Shown: positions 7,560-12,695 of the stretch, one piece after another
Position numbering within the stretch: the first letter of the stretch is position 1
Layout of the letters: the number at the start of each line of letters is the position of its first letter
NCBI GenBank assembly: GCA_036559665.1
Contig: DATBSS010000449.1
Coordinates: 1 to 12,695 of the forward strand
DNA length: 12,695 nt
From: DASRBA01 sp036559665
Lineage (GTDB): Bacteria > Myxococcota > Myxococcia > Myxococcales > Myxococcaceae
Direction of reading: 5' to 3'
The notes under the pieces: model-generated
What the model was told of the DNA's origin: nothing
What the model saw: only the letters and a program-made list of their open reading frames with translations
The model's database searches: none
Translations under genes and position numbers: made by a program

Positions 7560-9857
7560 ATGACGGACCTGGTCGACGTCCCCTCGACGCTGGCGGCGGT
7601 GACGGTGTTCGCGCGGGGCGCGCTCTGCACGCGGCGGGCGCGCATCACTCCCGAGGCGGGAACCCTGCCCCAGCGCCTACGCGTGACGGGCCTCCCGCTC
7701 TCGCTCACCTCGGGCTCGCTGGCGGCGCGGGTTGCCTCCGGCCCCAAGGGCCTGCGCGTCCACGACCTCCGCCAGACCTTCGACGTCCGCCTCCGCGGCG
7801 AGCTGGACCTGGCCGCCGAGGAACGCGCACTGCGGACCGCCGAGGACGGCGTCCGGCGCCTGGAGCGCGAGCACGGGCAGGTCACCCGCGAGATCGCCCA
7901 GCTCAGCGCGCTGCGCCCCACCCCTCCCAAGCCGAAGGAGGGAGACCCGCCGCGCCAGGCGCCTGTGGACGCCATCCTGTCGCTGGCCGGCTTCGTGAGC
8001 GAGGAGCTGGGGCAGCTCCACCGCCGCCGCCGTGAGGTGGAGGAGCAGCTGGCCGATGCGCGCAACGAGCTGGAGCTGCGGAGGCGCCGCCTGGAGGAGG
8101 CCTCCACCGAGCGCCGCACCAGCGCGGCCAAGGTCCACCGCGCGGCGGTGATCGCCCTGGACGGCCCGCTCGAAGGCGCTCCCGAAGCGGTGGAGCTGGA
8201 GCTGGAGTACTTCGTCCCCGGCGCGCGCTGGTACCCCTCCTACGAGCTGGCGCTGGAGCGATCTCTGGAGCGCGGCGCGCTGCGGATGCGCGCCTCCGTC
8301 GCCCAGAAGAGCGGTGAGGACTGGTCCGGCGTGCGGCTGCGCCTGTCCACCGCGGACCTGGCGCGCCGCGCGGTGGTGCCGGAGCTGAAGGCCCTCCGCA
8401 TCGGCCGGGCGCAACCCCCCGCACCCAGCCACGGCTGGCGCCCGCCCCCGCCCGGCCTGGACGAGCTGTTCTCCGACCACGACGCGGCGCTCCATCGGAG
8501 GCCCGTGCCGACCAGGCGCCCGGAGCCCGTCCGCGCCATGGGCTTCAAGGCACCGGCCGGGCGCGCCGATACGGTCGAGCACCGACTGGAATCCGCGCCC
8601 ATGCGCCAACTGCCGCCGGAACCGGCCACCCCCGTCGCCAACTACGGCCGGGCGGCGGCCAAGTCCGCCCCCGCCAAGGCCCAGGCCTCCTACCAGCTCG
8701 CCGCCGCCAGCCTGGCGCCACCACCGCCCCCGGCGCCCGCTGCCGCGCCGGCGCCGAGGCGCGCCAAGGGTGGGGCGGCGATGAAGCGCCGCTCCCGCGC
8801 CCAGGACGACGTGCTGGAGCGGACCGAGATGCCCATGATGGCGGAGGAGGCGGCGGCGCCGGACATGGACCTGGACGACGAGGGGGCGATGGGCGGCGGC
8901 GGGATGTTCGCTCCCGCCGATGAGCCTCCCATGCCTCCGGAGACCCTGGAGCCCATGGAGTCGCTGCTGGACTACGACGGATTGACCATCGCCGGCCCCG
9001 AGGGCCGCGGCCGCCTCCGGGCGGAGGACGAGGTGCGGCGCGACCTGGCCGCCATCGGCCTCTACGCCGCCGCCAGCGTGGAGGTGCAAGTGCAGGTCCA
9101 GGTGATCGCCGCGCTGGTCCAGCAGCACCGTTCGGAGTCGGAGCGCACGGGCGACGCGCTGTCCTGGCCGCCGGGCGCCCTGCCCCCGCGCGACTCCGCC
9201 GGCTCCTACGACTACCGGTACGACGCGGAGAACGCGGTGGACGTACCCTCGGACGGCGCCTGGCACTCGGTGCCGGTGGCAGAGGCCGACGTGGCGCTGG
9301 CACCCCGCTACGTTTCCGTGCCCGCGGTGGAGTCGAAGGTGTACCGGACGGTCACCGTGCAGAACCGGTCGCCGCACGCGCTGCTCGCCGGGCCCGCGGA
9401 CGTGAGCTTCGGCGGGGAGCTGGCGATGACGGTGACCCTGCCCACCGTGCCGCCCCGCGGCGAGGAGCGCGCCGGCCTGGGCGTGGAGGAGTCCATCCAG
9501 GTGGCGCGGAACACCCGCTACAAGGAGACCACCGGCGGGCTGCTGGGCGGCGCGTCGGTGCTCCAGCACGAGGTGGAGATCGAGCTGCGCAACAACCTGT
9601 CCCGGACGGTGCTGGTGGAGGTGCGGGAGCGCGTGCCCGTCTCCACCCACGAACAGATCAAGGTCGAAGAGGGCCAGGCCTCGCCGCCCTGGAAACGCGC
9701 CGCGGAGGTGGGGCCGATCAAGGAAGGCCAGGCGGCGGCCGGCGCGCGCGTGTGGCAGGTGACGGTGCCGCCCGGCCAGCAGGCGCAGCTCAACGCGCAG
9801 TACTCCATTCGCCTCCCGGGCGACCAGGTGCTGGTCGGCGGGAACCGGAGGATCTGA
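7560..9857 (+). CDS. DUF4140/DUF4139-family protein with long low-complexity insert (first of a tandem pair)
   Basis: The protein has 765 residues and belongs to a family of unknown biochemical role, sometimes annotated mucoidy inhibitor MuiA-like. The ATG at 7560 opens directly into the N-terminal DUF4140-like strand region (VPSTLAAVTVFARGALCTRRA, about 7-27). Two charged helical, probably coiled-coil, segments follow (about 81-119 and 147-191). DUF4139 then begins with VELELEYFVPGARWYPSYEL (211-230) and DWSGVRLRLSTA (254-265). From about 275 to 555 the protein is Pro/Ala-rich, including a run of five prolines near 387-391 and an acidic, Met- and Gly-rich stretch around 423-466. The C-terminal half of DUF4139 resumes at SDGAWHSVP (564-572) and ends in beta-rich sequence. 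No signal peptide or membrane segment is seen, so a cytosolic location is inferred. The stop lies 3 bp before the start of a paralogue. No strong ribosome site precedes the start, and no other in-frame start nearby fits the family better. Confidence 0.85.
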   Translation: MTDLVDVPSTLAAVTVFARGALCTRRARITPEAGTLPQRLRVTGLPLSLTSGSLAARVASGPKGLRVHDLRQTFDVRLRGELDLAAEERALRTAEDGVRRLEREHGQVTREIAQLSALRPTPPKPKEGDPPRQAPVDAILSLAGFVSEELGQLHRRRREVEEQLADARNELELRRRRLEEASTERRTSAAKVHRAAVIALDGPLEGAPEAVELELEYFVPGARWYPSYELALERSLERGALRMRASVAQKSGEDWSGVRLRLSTADLARRAVVPELKALRIGRAQPPAPSHGWRPPPPGLDELFSDHDAALHRRPVPTRRPEPVRAMGFKAPAGRADTVEHRLESAPMRQLPPEPATPVANYGRAAAKSAPAKAQASYQLAAASLAPPPPPAPAAAPAPRRAKGGAAMKRRSRAQDDVLERTEMPMMAEEAAAPDMDLDDEGAMGGGGMFAPADEPPMPPETLEPMESLLDYDGLTIAGPEGRGRLRAEDEVRRDLAAIGLYAAASVEVQVQVQVIAALVQQHRSESERTGDALSWPPGALPPRDSAGSYDYRYDAENAVDVPSDGAWHSVPVAEADVALAPRYVSVPAVESKVYRTVTVQNRSPHALLAGPADVSFGGELAMTVTLPTVPPRGEERAGLGVEESIQVARNTRYKETTGGLLGGASVLQHEVEIELRNNLSRTVLVEVRERVPVSTHEQIKVEEGQASPPWKRAAEVGPIKEGQAAAGARVWQVTVPPGQQAQLNAQYSIRLPGDQVLVGGNRRI
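9847..9852 (+). promoter_or_regulatory. GGAGGA ribosome binding site inside the end of the first DUF4139 gene
   Basis: The sequence lies 8 bp before the ATG at 9861 and within the last codons of the upstream gene. It fixes the start of the second gene and points to translational coupling of the pair. Confidence 0.8.
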
Positions 9858-9860
9858 CCC

Positions 9861-11414
9861 ATGCCTGCCAACCTCCCCGTCTCGAAGGTCATGGTGCTGG
9901 AGGACCGGGCGCAGCTGGAGCGCCGGGGCCCGGTGGATCTGCCCGCCGGCCGCAGCACGGTCCGGGTGGAGGGCGTCTCCACCCTGGTGGTGGACCGGTC
10001 GCTCCGCGCGTCGGTGGCCGGCGCCAAGGTGGTGGAGGCCCGCGTCCTGCGCGCCTTCAAGGCGGTGCCGCCGGGCGGCCTGCCCGCCGACGCCTCCGAG
10101 CTGCGCAAGCGCCTGCGCGACCGGGAAAAGGCGCTGGCGGAACAGGTCTCCGACGCCAGCCGCCGCGCCGCCGAGTTGGAGGTGGTGCGCGCCGCGCGGA
10201 ACGACCTGCTCCGCGCCGCCGGCGAGCTGAGCGCGGTGGGGAACGCGGCCCCCGGCGACTGGTCGAAGCAGCTCCAGCAGGTCCGCAACGCCGAAGCCGC
10301 GGCCGAGGGCGCGCTGAGCGACCTGCTGGCGGCGCAGCAGCGCACCCAGCGGGAGATGCAGGAGGCGCGCGCGGCGCTGGAGATCGCCGAGACCCGGCCC
10401 GAGGAGATGGAGGCCGCCATCGAGCTGACGGTGGAGGCCCCGGCGGCCGCCTCGGGAGCCGCCGCGCGCGTCTCGTACCTGGTCCCCTGCTCCGCCTGGA
10501 GGCCCCGCTACCGCGCCACCCTGAGGCAGGCCGCGGCCGAGGGCGCCCAGGTGGAGCTGGAGATGGAGGCCTCCGTCTGGCAGCGCACCGGCGAGGCGTG
10601 GACCGACGTGGAGCTGTCGCTCTCCACCGCGCGCCCGGCGCTGGGCACGGCCCCGCCGGAGCTGACCGACGACTTCCTCTCCGCCCGCGCCAAGTCCGCC
10701 GAGGAGCGCCGCGTGGTGGAGGTCGCCGTGCGCGAGGAGGTCATCCAGGCGGTGGGCGAAGGGGGCGCCGCCGCGGCCTCCGAGCTGCCCGGCATCGACG
10801 ACGCGGGCGAGGTGCAGGTGCTGGCGGCGCCGCGGAAGGTCACCATCCCGTCCGACGGCCAGCCGCACCGCGTCCCGCTCTCCTCCTTCCGCGCCGCCGC
10901 CCAGACGCAGCTTCTCTGCGCGCCCGAGGAATCGCCGCTGGTGTCGCTGGTGGCCACCTTCCGGAATGCGCCCGGCGCGGTGCTGCTGGCCGGGCCGGTG
11001 GACCTGGTCCGGGAGAGCGGCTACGTGGGGCGCTCGCAGCTCCGCTTCGCCGCCAAGGGGGACCAGGTGAAGCTCTCCTTCGGCAGCGAGGACCACCTCC
11101 GGGTGGCGCGCGAGGAGACCCGGCGCGACGAGGAGAGCCGGCTCACCGGGCGGAAGACCATCCAGCGCGCGGTGAAGCTGTTCGTCTCCAACGCCGGGGG
11201 CGACCCGGTCAAGCTGGCGCTGGAGGAGCGCATCCCCGTCTCCGAGGTGAAGGAGGTGGAGGTGTCGCTCCGGGCCAAGGACACCCGGCCAGCGCCCTCC
11301 GAGGTCACGCGCGACGGCATCGTGCGCTTCGTGCTGGACCTGCCCGCCCGCGACCACCGCGAGGTGACGCTGGCCTACGACGTGTCCGCGTCGGCGAAGG
11401 TGGCGGGGATCTAG
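9861..11414 (+). CDS. DUF4139-family protein (second of a tandem pair)
   Basis: This 517-residue paralogue of the preceding protein has the same domain order. It has an N-terminal strand region (VSKVMVLEDRAQLERRGPV, about 7-25), long charged helices likely to form coiled coils (about 78-126 and 136-184), then DUF4139 from about 185. Family motifs are YLVPCSAWRPRYRA (206-219), WTDVELSLSTA (247-257), SDGQPHRVPL (331-340), a VLLAGPVDL segment, and ERIPVSEVKEVEV near the end. Between LSTA and SDG it has only about 75 residues, whereas the first protein has about 300, so the insert is specific to the first copy. No signal peptide is seen. The GGAGGA site and 3-bp spacing make this an operon with the first gene. 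The two products may act together, perhaps as a hetero-oligomer through their coiled coils, but that is inference; the family has no settled function. Confidence 0.85.
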   Translation: MPANLPVSKVMVLEDRAQLERRGPVDLPAGRSTVRVEGVSTLVVDRSLRASVAGAKVVEARVLRAFKAVPPGGLPADASELRKRLRDREKALAEQVSDASRRAAELEVVRAARNDLLRAAGELSAVGNAAPGDWSKQLQQVRNAEAAAEGALSDLLAAQQRTQREMQEARAALEIAETRPEEMEAAIELTVEAPAAASGAAARVSYLVPCSAWRPRYRATLRQAAAEGAQVELEMEASVWQRTGEAWTDVELSLSTARPALGTAPPELTDDFLSARAKSAEERRVVEVAVREEVIQAVGEGGAAAASELPGIDDAGEVQVLAAPRKVTIPSDGQPHRVPLSSFRAAAQTQLLCAPEESPLVSLVATFRNAPGAVLLAGPVDLVRESGYVGRSQLRFAAKGDQVKLSFGSEDHLRVAREETRRDEESRLTGRKTIQRAVKLFVSNAGGDPVKLALEERIPVSEVKEVEVSLRAKDTRPAPSEVTRDGIVRFVLDLPARDHREVTLAYDVSASAKVAGI

Positions 11415-11424
11415 GAACGCGCTG

Positions 11425-11895
11425 CTAGTTGCTGCGCTGTTCGACCAGGCCGCGCTCCATGCGGCTCCGCTCGCGCTCGCGCCTGGCGCTCGCCGCCTTG
11501 CGCGCGATGTCCACCACGAACGAGACGTCGAACGGCTTCTCCACGAACGCCTCCGCCCCGGCGCGCAGGCACTCCTCGCGCAGCTCGGGCGACCCGTTGC
11601 CGGTGAGCACCACCACCGGGACGTCGCGCGTCTCCGGATCCGCCTTCAGCTCCAGCAACAGATCGATGCCCCAGCGCGCCTGGTTCAGGTCCAGCACCAC
11701 CAACGACGGGTGCACCGACTTGGCGATCTGCCGGACCTCGGAGGAGAGGTCGGGCACCGCCCACGCCCCCGCGCGGTTGACCTGCTGGGAGAGCGCGCGC
11801 ACCACCCTCGGGTCGTCGTCCGAGATGAGGATCACCGGCGAAACGGGAGCGTCTCGATTCACGGGGTACTCATTCTTGCACGATTCTGCCCGCAT
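11425..11895 (-). CDS. Single-domain (CheY-like) response regulator
   Basis: This 156-residue protein is almost only a receiver domain, with no DNA-binding or enzymatic output, so it would act by protein contact or in a phosphorelay. The key residues are all present: acidic Asp26-Asp27-Asp28 (VILISDDDP), phospho-acceptor Asp69 (LVVLDLNQ), Thr98 (VVLTGNG) and Lys120 (FVEKPFD). The C-terminus is a short basic/acidic tail (ARRERERSRMERG). The ATG at 11895 is used, though a GTG at 11862 (VNRDAPVSP) would also leave the whole domain intact; neither has a strong ribosome site. It lies 38 bp downstream of a Ser/Thr kinase gene on the same strand, and only 10 bp separate its stop from that of the convergent DUF4139 gene. 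Co-transcription with the kinase is likely but not shown. Confidence 0.9.
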   Translation of the reverse strand: MRAESCKNEYPVNRDAPVSPVILISDDDPRVVRALSQQVNRAGAWAVPDLSSEVRQIAKSVHPSLVVLDLNQARWGIDLLLELKADPETRDVPVVVLTGNGSPELREECLRAGAEAFVEKPFDVSFVVDIARKAASARRERERSRMERGLVEQRSN

Positions 11896-11933
11896 TTCGC
11901 CCCGCGACCTGGCCCCACACTGCAGCGAAAATT

Positions 11934-12695
11934 TCAGGGCGCGCGAACCTTGATGGTCAGAGCGGTCGGGTTCTGACTCTCCGCGCCAGGGGGGCCGGGC
12001 GGCGCCACCGGGGTGGTTCCGACCTGTGAGAGGAGCGACGGCTCCTCCATCATCGCCTCCACCTGCCGGTCTCCGAGCGTCGCGCGCACCGCGCGTGCAA
12101 GCTCGCTCCGGCCGCGCGGGTACGGCGCCAGGTCCGGCGGCAGCGCCAGGAGCGACTGGCGGAAGGCCTCGGCGGACGGGGTGCGGTCGTGCGGGAGCCG
12201 CTCCAGCAGCTTCATGATCAGCGCGTCCAAGGCCTTGGGGACGTCGCGCCGCAGCTCGGAGGGCGGGATCATCTCCTGATCCACCGAGGCGCGCATCAGC
12301 GCCGCGTCGGAGTCCCCCTTGAGCACGCGCGCGCCGGTGAGCGCTTCATGCAGCGTCAGCCCCAGCGCGAACAGGTCCGCCCGCCCGTCGAAGGGCCGCG
12401 CCGAGGCCTGCTCCGGCGCCATGTACCCCGCCTTCCCGCGCACCGTGCCGACCTGGGTGACGTGGGTGCGGCCCATGGCGCGGGCGATCCCGAAGTCGGC
12501 CAGCTTCACGTCGCCGAACCGGGAGACGAGGACGTTGGGCGGGTTGAGGTCGCGGTGGACGAGGTTGAGCGGCGTGCCGTCCGGCGCCGCCTTCCGGTGC
12601 ACGTAGTCCAGCGCCGAAGCCAGCTCCGCGCCCAGGTAGGTGATGGCCTGGAGCGGCAGCGGCTGCCCCGAGGCGGCGGCGGCCCGCAGCACGAC
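11934..12695 (-). CDS. Eukaryotic-like Ser/Thr protein kinase, C-terminal part (5' end beyond window)
   Basis: This is a Hanks-type kinase that would phosphorylate Ser/Thr on target proteins in the cytosol. The frame is open to the right edge, so the glycine loop and the ATP-binding Lys of the N-lobe are not visible. Visible motifs, counted from the GTG at 12692, are the catalytic loop LVHRDLNPPNVLVS (44-57), metal-binding LADFGIA (64-70), GKAGYMAPEQ (86-95) and GRADLFALG (103-111). The catalytic Asp48, Asn53 and DFG Asp66 are present. The Lys usual two residues after the catalytic Asp (HRDLK) is Asn here, as in many myxobacterial kinases that have other residues at this place. After the kinase fold there are only about 60 residues, Pro-rich, with no membrane segment or sensor domain. 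A response regulator gene follows 38 bp downstream on the same strand. Confidence 0.9.
   Translation of the reverse strand, partial: VVLRAAAASGQPLPLQAITYLGAELASALDYVHRKAAPDGTPLNLVHRDLNPPNVLVSRFGDVKLADFGIARAMGRTHVTQVGTVRGKAGYMAPEQASARPFDGRADLFALGLTLHEALTGARVLKGDSDAALMRASVDQEMIPPSELRRDVPKALDALIMKLLERLPHDRTPSAEAFRQSLLALPPDLAPYPRGRSELARAVRATLGDRQVEAMMEEPSLLSQVGTTPVAPPGPPGAESQNPTALTIKVRAP

Noticed and set aside
7677..11357. Very long open frame on the minus strand (over 1200 codons)
   Set aside because: It is an antisense shadow of the DUF4139 pair, low in complexity and rich in Gly/Arg/His/Leu, with no recognisable domain. Such frames are common in GC-rich coding DNA.
11411..11440. Bidirectional terminator between the convergent DUF4139 and response regulator genes
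   Set aside because: Only 10 bp lie between the stops, and the GCTGC repeats nearby are mostly direct rather than inverted, with no T-run.

Overview
This is a GC-rich window (about 70% G+C in hand-counted lines). The best fit is a member of the Myxococcota. Two things support that. One is a long secreted repeat protein ending in a MYXO-CTERM-like tail (Cys-x-Cys, a hydrophobic stretch, then an Arg cluster). The other is a eukaryotic-like Ser/Thr kinase next to a stand-alone response regulator. The SusC/SusD pair at the left edge is more typical of Bacteroidota and Gemmatimonadota but is also known in myxobacteria. The assignment to phylum is an inference; genus cannot be told.

Layout. (1) 2-3143, + strand: the C-terminal half of a SusC/RagA TonB-dependent outer-membrane channel, then its partner SusD/RagB lipoprotein. 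The SusD gene is interrupted by what looks like one missing base near 2772/2773. (2) 3144-3221: a short intergenic stretch with a 12-bp GC-rich hairpin. (3) 3222-6746, +: an 1174-residue secreted protein with an N-terminal DUF7948-like domain, seven SBBP beta-propeller repeats, three FN3-like repeats, a four-Cys motif and a MYXO-CTERM-like anchor. (4) 6800-7362, +: a small, lower-GC, unrecognised gene, also broken by a one-base loss near 6890. It is followed by about 200 bp with no gene, which holds a short relic resembling an FN3 linker. (5) 7560-11414, +: two tandem, translationally coupled paralogues of the DUF4140/DUF4139 family (function unknown; sometimes labelled mucoidy inhibitor MuiA-like). 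The first carries a long low-complexity insert inside its DUF4139 region. (6) 11425-12695, - strand, convergent with the previous pair: a single-domain response regulator downstream of a Ser/Thr protein kinase whose N-lobe lies beyond the right edge.

How the genes may relate. SusC/SusD would form one outer-membrane nutrient-uptake unit. The propeller/FN3 protein is probably exported and surface-anchored or shed. The DUF4139 pair is probably one two-gene operon. The kinase and response regulator may be co-transcribed and form a signalling pair. Nothing in the sequence ties these blocks into one pathway. The most distinctive parts are the DUF4139 pair with its asymmetric insert, the surface-protein architecture, and the low-GC broken gene. 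No RNA genes, CRISPR arrays, insertion sequences or attachment sites were seen.
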